Shown: positions 1-7,540, counted from the stretch's first letter. The stretch is 64,000 bases of DNA from Bacteriovoracaceae bacterium (GCA_947446575.1 CANFHC010000016.1:1-64000), one strand, 5' to 3'. Numbers and translations: made by a program. The notes: generated by a model not told the origin, from the letters alone.

Positions 1-1
1 A

Positions 2-85
2 ACTAAAAAAGTTTTTATTGATCAATTAGGAAATGCGTTTTTAAAAATGAAAAATAATAATTGGATAAACTTGATATTTGATTAA
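2..85 (+). CDS. Possible C-terminal end of a gene entering from the left
   Basis: An open frame runs in from the window edge and stops with TAA at 83-85, giving 27 residues that end in NWINLIFD. The mix of charged and hydrophobic residues is compatible with a real protein end, but the piece is too short to assign to a family. No start codon lies in the window for it. It could equally be a chance open frame in AT-rich DNA. Confidence 0.25.
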   Translation, partial: TKKVFIDQLGNAFLKMKNNNWINLIFD

Positions 86-257
86 TTCAAGGGAAGAGCT
101 TTATGCAGGCACAAAGCCAGCAGTACATGATTGCTAAAAAATCCTTGGGTAGTGACTTCTAAAAAAAACAGGGCCAAAAAAGGGCCAAGTCATTTAAAAA
201 ATATTTTTAGGTTGAAAATAGTGTGAAGAGAAATCGCTAATCACCGGTAAAAAGGAA

Positions 258-290
258 AAAAAAAGCCCCTTATTTCTAAGAGGCTTTTTA
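258..290 (-). terminator. Rho-independent terminator of tRNA-Phe
   Basis: Read on the minus strand, an inverted repeat of 13 bp with one mismatch (AAAAAGCC... / ...GGCTTTTT) surrounds a 4-base loop and runs into a T-rich stretch. It sits about 10 bases downstream of the tRNA-Phe 3' end on the same strand, where a tRNA terminator is expected. Confidence 0.7.
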
Positions 291-300
291 ACTCAAAAAG

Positions 301-376
301 TGGTGCCCAGGGACGGAATCGAACCGCCGACACAGGGATTTTCAGTCCCTTGCTCTACCGACTGAGCTACCTGGGC
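301..376 (-). tRNA. tRNA-Phe (anticodon GAA)
   Basis: On the minus strand the 76-base sequence folds as a full cloverleaf. The acceptor stem is GCCCAGG/CCTGGGC, the D stem GCTC/GAGC, the anticodon stem AGGGA/TCCCT with loop CTGAAAA (anticodon GAA, Phe), and the T arm carries GGTTCGATTCC. The 3' CCA is encoded in the DNA. A terminator hairpin follows directly. No other tRNA was seen nearby, so it is probably a single-gene transcript. Confidence 0.97.
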
Positions 377-542
377 AAGTCCATTTTTTGGAATCTAAAA
401 ATTAATAGATACATCTCATTCAGTCAATGAATTTCCCCAAAAAGCTCAAAAAAAGATAGGAATTTTGAATTTATCAAAGCGGCGCATATTCTATAGAGTC
501 GCTTTTTGGTCTCGCTTAAAAACATTGAATTTGAGGTAAATC

Positions 543-1061
543 ATGAAATTTGGAATTTTTTTATTGCTGCTTTTTTCCACTGCTCTCTATGCAGATGTCA
601 CTATCCCACAGAAGCTCATCGATCACCACACGGCAGTGTGTTCTGACTTTGGCACTGAAGATGGCAAATATCTCTTGCGAGCTGCTTATAAACTTCCCAA
701 GTCTCCCAATTCAGAATCAATAAAAACTCTCTATGTGCTTGGTTGTCAGATGTACGCTTACAACAGTTTAGAGAAGGCCTACATCTTAGATAGCGAAGAA
801 AATATCACAGACGTCTACGTTGTCGAAATTGACGAAGAGCGCTCTTTAACGGCGACCAATGACTTAATGGGCTCAGATTATGATGAAGCGAGTAATACTC
901 TGGGAACTTTTCAAAAAGGGCGTGGAATAGGCGATTGTGGAAGTACAGCGACCTATACTTATAGTTCAGAAGTTGAAAAATTTATTTTAGTGCAGGCCCG
1001 TCTAAAAAATCATTGCGATGGCGATGTAGAATCGGAGTGGCCAGTGGTTTATTCGAAATAA
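543..1061 (+). CDS. Exported DUF1176-like protein
   Basis: A 172-residue protein with a clear signal peptide (residues 1-17, hydrophobic core then ALYA), so probably periplasmic or secreted. Its C-terminal half has the pattern I associate with DUF1176 proteins: a GDCG motif followed by an aromatic/Tyr-rich stretch, a Lys/His-CDGD segment and a terminal WPVVY motif. Five cysteines are present, which could form disulfides in the periplasm. The start is supported by GAGGT nine bases upstream of the ATG. Function unknown. The next gene begins about 20 bases downstream on the same strand. Confidence 0.7.
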   Translation: MKFGIFLLLLFSTALYADVTIPQKLIDHHTAVCSDFGTEDGKYLLRAAYKLPKSPNSESIKTLYVLGCQMYAYNSLEKAYILDSEENITDVYVVEIDEERSLTATNDLMGSDYDEASNTLGTFQKGRGIGDCGSTATYTYSSEVEKFILVQARLKNHCDGDVESEWPVVYSK

Positions 1062-1080
1062 ATTAGTTATTCTTTTGAGC

Positions 1081-1893
1081 ATGAAAGTTCAAAAACTCAC
1101 GCTCGATTATTTAGATCAAAAAACTAACGCTCTCGTCTTTCTTCCAGAAGCCAGTGATTTAGGCGAGAGCGCAGTTAAATCAACATTTGCCATTCTCACA
1201 CATGGATATAGTTCTGATAAAAGCTCTATTCTCAATTGGCCCATTCGCCTTGCTGAAGTTGGAGTTCCCTGCATCCTTTTTGATTTACCCGGACATTACT
1301 TAGGAAATTATTCTGAAGTCGTGGACTTCGAGCATTTTAAAAATCATGCACACGAACTTTTTTATTCGGCATTTTTAAAATTGAAAGATTACTTTTTAGA
1401 AGAATTCCCATTAAACGAACAAATGTTGGAAACTGATCAATTAAAACTTGCTCTCGGCGGTCATTCATTAGGAGCAATGCTTTCTCTTAAAGCTTTAATG
1501 CTTCCGGAATTCTCTCAATATAATAAACGCGCTATCGCCGTAGGCTTAGGAATGGCGCCAAAAAATGTTGTGCATCTTTTTGATACGCCATTTTATAAAA
1601 GTACTTTGCGCGTGAGAGAACAGCTCGTGTCTCCTGCGCTTAATCCCGATAATGTTTTTCCATGGATTAAAGACGAAAAAGTGGCCTTGACTATTTCTAA
1701 TCAAACTATTCATCTCATCACCGGCATTGATGATTTAGTCGTGGGTGACGATGGCATGGAGCGCTTGGCGGAGAGTTTAACTTTAAAACAAAATACAGTC
1801 TCAACTGAGAAGCCTTCAAAGCTTCCTCATCATGAACCGCAACTTGCGGCTGCTCACGTGAAGAAGTATCTAAAAAAAATAAATTGGATTTAA
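1081..1893 (+). CDS. Alpha/beta hydrolase family protein
   Basis: About 270 residues with an alpha/beta-hydrolase layout. An N-terminal strand is followed by LTHGYSSDK (oxyanion-hole HG motif), then FDLPGH, the nucleophile elbow GGHSLGAM (Ser in GxSxG), a late acidic region ITGIDDLVVGDD and a candidate catalytic His near the end (LPHHEPQ). No signal peptide, so cytoplasmic; the substrate cannot be told. I place the start at the ATG at 1081. An in-frame TTG two codons earlier (1075) is also possible, and neither has a strong ribosome binding site. Its stop codon interlocks by 4 bases with the convergent BrnA-like gene. Confidence 0.8.
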   Translation: MKVQKLTLDYLDQKTNALVFLPEASDLGESAVKSTFAILTHGYSSDKSSILNWPIRLAEVGVPCILFDLPGHYLGNYSEVVDFEHFKNHAHELFYSAFLKLKDYFLEEFPLNEQMLETDQLKLALGGHSLGAMLSLKALMLPEFSQYNKRAIAVGLGMAPKNVVHLFDTPFYKSTLRVREQLVSPALNPDNVFPWIKDEKVALTISNQTIHLITGIDDLVVGDDGMERLAESLTLKQNTVSTEKPSKLPHHEPQLAAAHVKKYLKKINWI

Positions 1894-2135
1894 GCTTTTT
1901 TCTTTAAAACTATTTTTTCTAGTTTTGCTAATCGTTCTTCGAAACTCTCAGTTGAGTCCATCGATTTTCTCAAAAACCAATTGAGATAAGTTTGATAACC
2001 CATCCCTTGCTTTTCACCTTCTCGCTCGAGCCATCCAATAATGTCAGGATCTAGGCGAAACGTTTTTGTGATTTTTATATCTTTAATGACTCTGCCAGCT
2101 TTAATCCCTTTAGAAAAATCATATTCGTCTTTCAT
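1890..2135 (-). CDS. BrnA-like antitoxin
   Basis: An 81-residue protein that begins with the MKDEYDFSKG pattern of antitoxins paired with BrnT. A short ribbon-helix-helix-like region follows (KTFRLDPDIIGWLEREG, residues about 24-40), then a basic/amphipathic tail. In this family the antitoxin binds and neutralises the BrnT RNase and represses the shared promoter through its DNA-binding domain. The start codon overlaps the end of the upstream toxin gene by 4 bases (ATGA), the usual arrangement for translational coupling, with the toxin gene first. Confidence 0.85.
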   Translation of the reverse strand: MKDEYDFSKGIKAGRVIKDIKITKTFRLDPDIIGWLEREGEKQGMGYQTYLNWFLRKSMDSTESFEERLAKLEKIVLKKKA

Positions 2136-2440
2136 AAAATCACCATTTTCAAATTAAAATTATAATATTGTTGTTCTTTCATTGTAGCTTTTCTCGAAGA
2201 AATTAATCTGATAGATCCAAAATAATTTTCGACATAAACAGCAATTAGTAATCTTGTTTTTATAGAATATCCAATTCTGATCCATCTTATCTCGTCAGTT
2301 TCATCATTATTCATAAGGTCGATACCATTTGCATCTGACCAAATAGTAGAAGCTTCATAAAAATCGATTCCATGCTTTTTGAAATTGCTAATAGCTTTTT
2401 CACTATCCCATTCAAATGGATCAAATGAATTATATGTCAT
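2132..2440 (-). CDS. brnT: BrnT-family toxin
   Basis: About 102 residues matching the BrnT family: FEWDSEKAISNFKKHGIDF at the N-terminus, then a RWIRIGYS strand, RLLIAVYVE, and the diagnostic IRLISSRKATMKEQQYY near the C-terminus. BrnT toxins are RelE-fold RNases that inhibit translation. I chose the ATG at 2440, 16 codons inside the longest frame (which would begin at 2488), because AAGGT stands eight bases upstream and the family motif starts right after it. An imperfect TACAC/GTGTA inverted repeat upstream could be an operator. All expected motifs are intact, so the pair looks functional. Confidence 0.88.
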   Translation of the reverse strand: MTYNSFDPFEWDSEKAISNFKKHGIDFYEASTIWSDANGIDLMNNDETDEIRWIRIGYSIKTRLLIAVYVENYFGSIRLISSRKATMKEQQYYNFNLKMVIL

Positions 2441-2605
2441 TGTTATTACCTTGTAAATACACTCGAAATCTAATGTGTAAAAATGCAAGGCTGAAGAAAA
2501 TAGGTAAATCTAACTTATTAAAATTAATAGAGTAAAATTTTTAAATACCAAAAAATTAATGACTAACTCATTAAAAAGAATCAAGAAGACAAGAAAACTC
2601 GACAA

Positions 2606-2658
2606 AATGTAAAGTAAAATTGACATTTAAGCCTTTAATGTATAGTTTAGTTTACATT
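2606..2658 (+). promoter_or_regulatory. Operator and promoter of the XRE regulator operon
   Basis: Two 15-base arms form an inverted repeat: AATGTAAAGTAAAAT at 2606-2620 and its near reverse complement AGTTTAGTTTACATT at 2644-2658 (13 of 15 match). A -35 box TTGACA lies at 2620-2625. Candidate -10 boxes are TATAGT at 2641-2646 (15-base spacer) or TAGTTT at 2643-2648 (17-base spacer). The arms overlap both promoter boxes, the layout of a self-repressing regulator. AGGAG at 2661-2665 serves the following ATG at 2676. Confidence 0.55.
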
Positions 2659-2675
2659 GAAGGAGTCAATCACCC

Positions 2676-2909
2676 ATGGGAAATTTAAAACCAAAATTAG
2701 TGATCACTAATCTTCTGCATGTTCTTAGGGCCGAAAAAAAAATCACCCAACAAGAGCTTGCCGATATTTTAGGAGTCACGAGAGCGACAATTAACGCCCT
2801 AGAAAAAGGAAATTATAATCCGTCTCTAGAGCTAGCGTTTCGTTTGAGTATGTATTTTGAAAAATCAATACAAGAAATTTTTAGTGTGGAGGATTACCAT
2901 GAGTTCTAG
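2676..2909 (+). CDS. XRE/Cro-type helix-turn-helix regulator
   Basis: A 77-residue DNA-binding protein consisting essentially of one HTH_3 domain: ITQQELADILGVTRATINALEKGNYNPSLELAFRLSMYF (residues about 23-62), with the recognition helix at VTRATINALEKG. Small proteins of this kind often regulate the membrane-protein genes that follow them. Here AGGAG precedes the ATG, and an inverted repeat overlapping the promoter suggests self-repression. The downstream membrane-protein gene overlaps its last 11 bases. Confidence 0.85.
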   Translation: MGNLKPKLVITNLLHVLRAEKKITQQELADILGVTRATINALEKGNYNPSLELAFRLSMYFEKSIQEIFSVEDYHEF

Positions 2910-3141
2910 TTTAAATCGTTTTGACCGTTATTCATTTTATTATTTAGTGGGTCTAAGCCCAATCATCATACTTGCAACGATCTTGGTCGTTATAAAAGAA
3001 TACGCTCTTATAAGTGGCATGCGCCTCGTAGAGCTCTCTGGTAGTGGAATTGGTTGGACCATTCTGGGAATCGCTTTTGGTATTTGGATGCTGGATATTT
3101 TTTATCTAGTGACCAAGATGGTTTTGAGTAAGTCAGTTTGA
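2899..3141 (+). CDS. Small two-helix membrane protein of the XRE operon
   Basis: An 80-residue protein starting MSSSLNRFDRY, with two predicted transmembrane helices (about residues 14-33 and 50-72) and short charged ends. I recognise no family domain. The start at 2899 is supported by GGAGG eight bases upstream; a longer frame from 2857 lies mostly inside the regulator gene and lacks a ribosome site. Position suggests it is co-expressed with the XRE regulator and may be its effector or sensor partner; that is inference. Confidence 0.6.
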   Translation: MSSSLNRFDRYSFYYLVGLSPIIILATILVVIKEYALISGMRLVELSGSGIGWTILGIAFGIWMLDIFYLVTKMVLSKSV

Positions 3142-3150
3142 GAAATTGTG

Positions 3151-3453
3151 ATGACTAAATTAGCAGGAATGAAAGAGCGTGATGAAAGAGAGAGTATTGT
3201 CGCTGGAAATGCAGCTAAATTTTCTTTTTTATCATCGTTAGCAAAGTTGATCTTTCTTTTTGTCTTTTCCACTACAACCTTAACAATCAACAGACACCCA
3301 AAGGACTTAGACAATAAAAGAGGAAAAATCTTTTTTGGATTTAATCTAAACGCGATTGATGAAACGGCCGTAGTTCATGAGGTAAAAGGAGAGAGTGAAA
3401 ATTTTAATTATAAATCTCTTCCTATCACCAAACCTGTGATGATTCTCTACTAA
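3151..3453 (+). CDS. Small membrane-associated protein of the XRE operon
   Basis: About 100 residues with an N-terminal MKERDERE segment, then one hydrophobic helix (about residues 26-45) and a polar C-terminus. The DERE motif before a hydrophobic segment is reminiscent of the DUF2178-type small membrane proteins found beside YozG-like XRE regulators, but the match is weak. The gene starts within 10 bases of the previous stop (GTG at 3148 or ATG at 3151), so it is probably the third gene of the operon. Confidence 0.45.
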   Translation: MTKLAGMKERDERESIVAGNAAKFSFLSSLAKLIFLFVFSTTTLTINRHPKDLDNKRGKIFFGFNLNAIDETAVVHEVKGESENFNYKSLPITKPVMILY

Positions 3454-3522
3454 TCTTCTGGCAAGTCGGCAGCTATCATCTCATCGCTAGACGAGAACTT
3501 AAAGACTAAAGGATTTTATAAA

Positions 3523-3993
3523 ATGAAAAATATTACTTTCCGATTCGCAAAAACAGAAGACATTGAATCCTTAATCGAATTGCGAATCCTTATGCAGTGT
3601 GAAGTCAATGGTACTGATCTCTCCTCAGTGCCAGAAAACTATAAAGAATTGGTGAGAGAGTATTTTCTCACCAATCTTTCAAATGGATTTTATCAATGTG
3701 CGATTGCTTTAAGTGAAGACAAAATTATTGCAACGGCAGGAGTTTGTTTTTACCAAAAACCACCGAGTATTAATGGTGGATCAGGTCTTGTGGGTTATGT
3801 GACAAATGTTTATACATTGGAGAGTTTCCGTAAAAAGGGAATTGGTTCAACTCTAATGAAAAAATTAAATGAACTCGCTACAGATAAACGCGTCGACAAG
3901 CTTCACTTGGGCGCAACTGTAGATGGTGATAGCATTTATCGAAGTGTCGGTTATATTGAACCAAGATTTCTCAATTTAGAAATTAAGTTTTAG
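3523..3993 (+). CDS. GNAT-family N-acetyltransferase
   Basis: A 156-residue protein with the GNAT layout: N-terminal ITFRFAKTEDIESLIELR strand-helix, a central VTNVYTLESFRKKGIGSTLM, which is motif A (R/Q-x-x-G-x-G/A, acetyl-CoA pyrophosphate binding, residues about 98-117), and a late GDSIYRSVGYIE motif B. Cytoplasmic; acceptor substrate unknown. AAAGGA stands nine bases upstream of the ATG. The stop codon interlocks with that of the convergent apt gene. Confidence 0.85.
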   Translation: MKNITFRFAKTEDIESLIELRILMQCEVNGTDLSSVPENYKELVREYFLTNLSNGFYQCAIALSEDKIIATAGVCFYQKPPSINGGSGLVGYVTNVYTLESFRKKGIGSTLMKKLNELATDKRVDKLHLGATVDGDSIYRSVGYIEPRFLNLEIKF

Positions 3994-4520
3994 TGACCTG
4001 AAAAATCACAAAGAGTGTGGACCTTGTGCCCTAGATCTTGAATTCTTTTTGCGCCACCAAGCTCTGGAAGATCGACAACAAAAGCGGTTTCAAAAATCTT
4101 TCCACCAACTTTTTCAATAAGAGTGATTGCTCCAATAGCAGTTCCACCTGTTGCAATAAGGTCATCAATTAATAAAATGCTCGCACCTGCGTGAATAGCG
4201 TCTTCGTGAATTTCAATGGTGTCTGATCCGTATTCTAGATCGTAGCTTTGAGTGACAGTTTTACCAGGAAGTTTTCCTTTTTTTCTAACAGGAATAAATC
4301 CTTTTCCAAGAGCAAACGCAAGAGCAGCTCCTAAGATAAAGCCACGCGCTTCGATTCCAGCGATATAGTCAAATTCTGAATCTTTGTATTTAACGACGAG
4401 TTGGTTGATTGTGTCTTGAAAACCTTGTGGGTCTTTTAAGAGAGTGGTGATATCGCGAAACATGATTCCTTCTTTAGGGTAATTAGGAATCGTTCTAATG
4501 AGTTTCGCGATATCGGCCAT
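3990..4520 (-). CDS. apt: Adenine phosphoribosyltransferase
   Basis: A 176-residue cytoplasmic purine salvage enzyme that makes AMP from adenine and PRPP. It is full length for Apt. Recognisable elements are IPNYPKEGIMFRDITTLL near the N-terminus, the IAGIEARGFILG loop, RKKGKLPG (flexible loop) and the PRPP-binding motif ILLIDDLIATGGTA (residues about 118-131). GGAGA precedes the ATG. It lies 16 bases downstream of the yceI-like gene on the same strand, so the two may share a transcript. Confidence 0.96.
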   Translation of the reverse strand: MADIAKLIRTIPNYPKEGIMFRDITTLLKDPQGFQDTINQLVVKYKDSEFDYIAGIEARGFILGAALAFALGKGFIPVRKKGKLPGKTVTQSYDLEYGSDTIEIHEDAIHAGASILLIDDLIATGGTAIGAITLIEKVGGKIFETAFVVDLPELGGAKRIQDLGHKVHTLCDFSGH

Positions 4521-4536
4521 GTGCTCTCCGTAGTAA

Positions 4537-5127
4537 TTATTTTTTAGCGACTAATGTGATGTTCAATTCAACATCATCATTGATCATTTTGTCACCAAGT
4601 CCTTCGAAAAATTTTCCAGAACCATACTTAATATCGTATTTAGTTCTGTCGAAAACGATTTTTCCAGTTGCTTGCTCTTTTGTCGCTACTGCATCAAAAG
4701 TAACAGAATTCGATTTGCCTTTAATTGTAAGGTCCCCAGTAACTTTATAAGTGTTAGCTGCTTTTTCTTTTTTTACAGATTTAATAACTAGTTTAGAAGT
4801 TTTAAATTCTGCTGTGTTGAAAAAGTCTGGGCTTGATAAGTGGCCTAGAAGTTTATCGTGCATTTCTTTGTCACCGATATCAGTGTTTGTGATGCTAGAC
4901 ATATCAACTTCAAATTCTCCACCTTTTAGTGCGTTTTTTTCAAAGTTTAAAAATCCGTTAGTCACTTTCACTTCTCCAGTGTGTTGACCAGTAACTTTTT
5001 TTCCAACCCAAACAACTTTAGAAGTTGAGGCGTCAGCTTCAACTTTTTCGGCCTTAGCTTCTTTATTAGCTGCAAAGGCTGAAAGTGATGTAAGGGCAAT
5101 AGTAGCAATAAGTAAATTCTTAATCAT
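4537..5127 (-). CDS. YceI-family periplasmic lipid-binding protein
   Basis: A 196-residue exported protein: signal peptide MIKNLLIATIALTSLSAFA, then a YceI lipocalin-like beta-barrel domain (VVWVGKKVTGQHTGEVKV near residue 38; GGEFEVDMSSI; DKEMHDKLLGHLSSPDFF; NDVELNITLVAKK at the end). YceI domains bind long isoprenoid or fatty chains. A strong GGAGGA site precedes the ATG. Transcribed away from a LysR-type gene across a 147-base gap, which suggests but does not prove regulation by it. Confidence 0.9.
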   Translation of the reverse strand: MIKNLLIATIALTSLSAFAANKEAKAEKVEADASTSKVVWVGKKVTGQHTGEVKVTNGFLNFEKNALKGGEFEVDMSSITNTDIGDKEMHDKLLGHLSSPDFFNTAEFKTSKLVIKSVKKEKAANTYKVTGDLTIKGKSNSVTFDAVATKEQATGKIVFDRTKYDIKYGSGKFFEGLGDKMINDDVELNITLVAKK

Positions 5128-5221
5128 AGTAGTATCCTCCGGTTGATTAGAAATAGTTTTTTTATTTGGTTGTAAAAAATATTAACTTAGGTTTCTATAA
5201 AAAGAAATTATAATTAATCTA

Positions 5222-5238
5222 TTAACTCGATAAGTTAA
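5222..5238. promoter_or_regulatory. Candidate LysR-type operator
   Basis: TTAACTCGATAAGTTAA is a perfect 6+6 inverted repeat with a 5-base spacer and fits the T-N11-A style of LysR-family boxes. It lies in the gap between the divergent yceI-like and LysR-type genes, 36 bases before the LysR ATG, where a self-regulating or divergent activator site is expected. Confidence 0.4.
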
Positions 5239-5274
5239 ATTGATTGAGATTATGCCTTGTCGAGGAAGTGTATT

Positions 5275-6183
5275 ATGACATTAGAACAAATTTTAACGAT
5301 TGAGGCCATAGTTGAGTACGGAAGTTTTAAAGCGGCCGCTGATCATCTCCATAAAAGTCAGCCATCTATTAGCATGGCGATAAAAAAACTAGAAGAGGAG
5401 TATCAGGTGATCCTCTTTTCTCGCGACGAATACCGCCCGACTCTTACAAACGAAGGGAGAATCTTTTACGAGAAAGCTCGCTACGTATTAAAAGAATTTC
5501 GTGAATTAGAAATAACTGCTAAACAAATGAATCGTGGTGAAGAAGTTGAATTGCGCATAAGTATTGATTCAGTGAGTCCCGTATCCCTCATTTTAAAGTT
5601 TTTAAAGCGCTTTTTTAACAACCACCCCCACACTAAGTTGCAATTATCGTTTGAGGTCTTAAACGGCACACTAGAGCGCCTTATTGAGGGAGAAGTGGAC
5701 TTTGCTATCACTCCCATGAATCAAGGGGAATGGGACGTAGAGACGCTTTTTCTAACCAAGACTCATATGGTTCCGGTAATGAAGGCAGATATGATGAAAG
5801 ATAAGGGCAAAGACAAAAAAGTCACAGACGCGCTTTTGCGTGACTACAATCAAATTGTTCTAGCGGATTCAGCTAGAAGATTAAAAAAAGTTTCTACAGG
5901 AATATTGCCCGGTGGAAAAAGTGTCACACTGTCTGAAATTTCTTTTAAAAAGGAAATGATCCTCCAAGGACTCGGCTGGGGAGGATTACCCTACGAAATG
6001 GTTAAAAATGAATTAGCGAAAAAACTTTTAGTTCCCATTAAGACTACTTTGATTAAAGAAAGCACAATGGAGATATATTTAGTGCGCGATAAGAAAAAAG
6101 CTATGGGACCTGTTGCTCGCGAATTGTGGGGAAAAATGAGTTGTGAGTTGGAGCACAAGAAGTCAGAAGTTGGGAAAAAATAA
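5275..6183 (+). CDS. LysR-family transcriptional regulator
   Basis: About 302 residues. The N-terminal winged helix-turn-helix is typical (MTLEQILTIEAIVEYGSFKAAADHLHKSQPSISMAIKKLE split across residues 1-40), followed by the periplasmic-binding-like effector domain (ELRISIDSVSP, then FAITPM). I chose the ATG at 5275, preceded by GAGGAA, rather than an in-frame TTG at 5257. Effector and targets are unknown; the divergent yceI-like gene and the palindrome between them are the nearest candidates. Confidence 0.9.
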   Translation: MTLEQILTIEAIVEYGSFKAAADHLHKSQPSISMAIKKLEEEYQVILFSRDEYRPTLTNEGRIFYEKARYVLKEFRELEITAKQMNRGEEVELRISIDSVSPVSLILKFLKRFFNNHPHTKLQLSFEVLNGTLERLIEGEVDFAITPMNQGEWDVETLFLTKTHMVPVMKADMMKDKGKDKKVTDALLRDYNQIVLADSARRLKKVSTGILPGGKSVTLSEISFKKEMILQGLGWGGLPYEMVKNELAKKLLVPIKTTLIKESTMEIYLVRDKKKAMGPVARELWGKMSCELEHKKSEVGKK

Positions 6184-6500
6184 AAATCGACGCTTTCAAA
6201 ATCCGTTTTTAGAACGCCGACTATCTTCGTGTAATCCGTTTGTCTCTATGGATAAAATTCTAGTGGGCGGATTGGTTTTTTAGTAGTTTATTTTTCTTAC
6301 AATTAATTACTATTTTCTAACATTCGTGTCGCGTTTTTTGCAAGTAGCTGTAAATGCTGTGTGACGCGAAAAACATACTCTAAGGAAAGATTCAACTACT
6401 CTTTTAAAAATGGTAATTATTAAACTCAGTGTATTTAGAAAGTAGTGGAGAGAAATCTTTTTTTAATTTTGTTGTGAATATTTCGTTCACTATATTATAA
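6184..6500. other. 317-base gap without a gene; candidate promoter at the right end
   Basis: No open frame with a credible ribosome site was seen on either strand. Near the right end, TTGTTG (6469-6474) and TATATT (6491-6496) are 16 bases apart and could be a promoter for the membrane hydroxylase gene. If so, transcription would begin at or after 6501, favouring an internal start codon for that gene. Weak inverted repeats (AATCCG/CGGATT; TCGCGT/ACGCGA) are present but have large loops. Confidence 0.35.
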
Positions 6501-7148
6501 ATGGCCATTAACAAAATTTTCGAGAAACTTATGAAAAAACATACTGGTGAATCAATTAGAATTTTTAAAAATCCGATTCTTGAATCATTTACCCACGTTC
6601 ACCCCATCGTTCCCTTATTAGTTTGGACCCCAGTGATTCTCTTTTTACTCTATAGAGGTGCCACTGTAAAAAATGTATCGAGTTTTGAATTTTTTTATCT
6701 TTTTGTATTTGGAATGCTACTTTGGACTTTCACAGAATATATTTTGCATAGATATGTTTTTCATTGGGACGCTAAAAGCGCTGCTGGAAAATATTTTGTT
6801 TTTCTATTTCATGGACTCCACCACGATGATCCTCAAGATCCTACACGACTAGTGATGCCGCCGGTTCCCGCCATTATTATTGTTTCACTATTATGGTCGC
6901 TCTTTAGTGTGATTTTTCCCGCGCAATTTATAGATGTGATCATGGCCTATTTTTTAATCGGCTATCTAAGTTATGATTATATTCACTATGCCACTCACCA
7001 TTTTGCAATGACTTCTAAAGTTGGTCGCTACCTTCGCAAATATCACTTGCAACATCACTATGCTGGTGAAAAAAGTAAGTATGGTGTGAGTTCACCACTA
7101 TGGGATTATGTTTTTAAGACAACTACAGGTCCAAAAGAAATTCATTAA
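6501..7148 (+). CDS. Fatty acid hydroxylase-superfamily membrane enzyme (fatty-acid 2-hydroxylase-like)
   Basis: A 215-residue integral membrane di-iron enzyme with the histidine clusters of the family: HRYVFHWD, FHGLHHDDPQDPTRLVMPP, HYATHHF and LQHHYAGEKSKYGVSSPLWDYVF. The HGxHHxxPxDxxRLVMPP element resembles fatty-acid/sphingolipid 2-hydroxylases (FA2H/Scs7 type) more than sterol desaturases. Four hydrophobic segments flank the motifs. The ATG at 6501 lacks a ribosome site; the ATG at 6531 (MKKHTGE) has GAG upstream and fits the putative promoter better. A ceramide gene set lies 500 bases away, so 2-hydroxylation of ceramide acyl chains is an attractive but unproven role. Confidence 0.85.
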   Translation: MAINKIFEKLMKKHTGESIRIFKNPILESFTHVHPIVPLLVWTPVILFLLYRGATVKNVSSFEFFYLFVFGMLLWTFTEYILHRYVFHWDAKSAAGKYFVFLFHGLHHDDPQDPTRLVMPPVPAIIIVSLLWSLFSVIFPAQFIDVIMAYFLIGYLSYDYIHYATHHFAMTSKVGRYLRKYHLQHHYAGEKSKYGVSSPLWDYVFKTTTGPKEIH

Positions 7149-7540
7149 TTAAGAAATTCGACATGAGCTTCTTTTTCGTTAATGCAATTTGAAACTTCTT
7201 CGTAGAATTCTTCATTCAATGAATACTTTGTATCCATGATTTGATGAAACGAGTTGATATTTAATATTCGGCAAGTTTGAGGAAGAGAATAAATGTCCAT
7301 TTCAGATTTTTCAGTCGATTTAATAAATTGAAAATTTAATTCACAAGACTTCTCTTTTTTATCGCAAGTAAATTCATTAAATCTAAAATTATAATCACCT
7401 TCACACCAAGTATCGCCACAGATGCTGTCAATTGCTTGAAGGGCCGCGTTTTTTTGAACTGCTGAAAAAAGATCATTAGCGGTAGCTGCAAAAATATTAG
7501 TGCAAGAGATAAGTGTTACTATAAATATGATGTGTTTCAT
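7145..7540 (-). CDS. Exported cysteine-containing protein of unknown function
   Basis: A 131-residue protein with signal peptide (residues 1-18, ending FAA) and six cysteines in the mature part, including ICGDTWCEG, a CDKKEKSC pair, QTCR and SNCI. This suggests a disulfide-stabilised periplasmic or secreted protein. No family recognised. Its stop interlocks with the convergent hydroxylase gene. It lies downstream of the ceramide genes in the same direction but with a gap of about 100 bases, so co-transcription is uncertain. Confidence 0.65.
   Translation of the reverse strand: MKHIIFIVTLISCTNIFAATANDLFSAVQKNAALQAIDSICGDTWCEGDYNFRFNEFTCDKKEKSCELNFQFIKSTEKSEMDIYSLPQTCRILNINSFHQIMDTKYSLNEEFYEEVSNCINEKEAHVEFLN

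Noticed and set aside
103-162. 19-residue frame with a GGGAAGAG-like ribosome site
   Set aside because: Too short, composition like chance sequence, and no recognisable pattern; may be part of the tail region of the gene entering from the left.
6325-6375. TCGCGT/ACGCGA inverted repeat as a terminator of the LysR gene
   Set aside because: Only 6 bp of pairing with a loop of about 29 bases and no following T-run at the right place.
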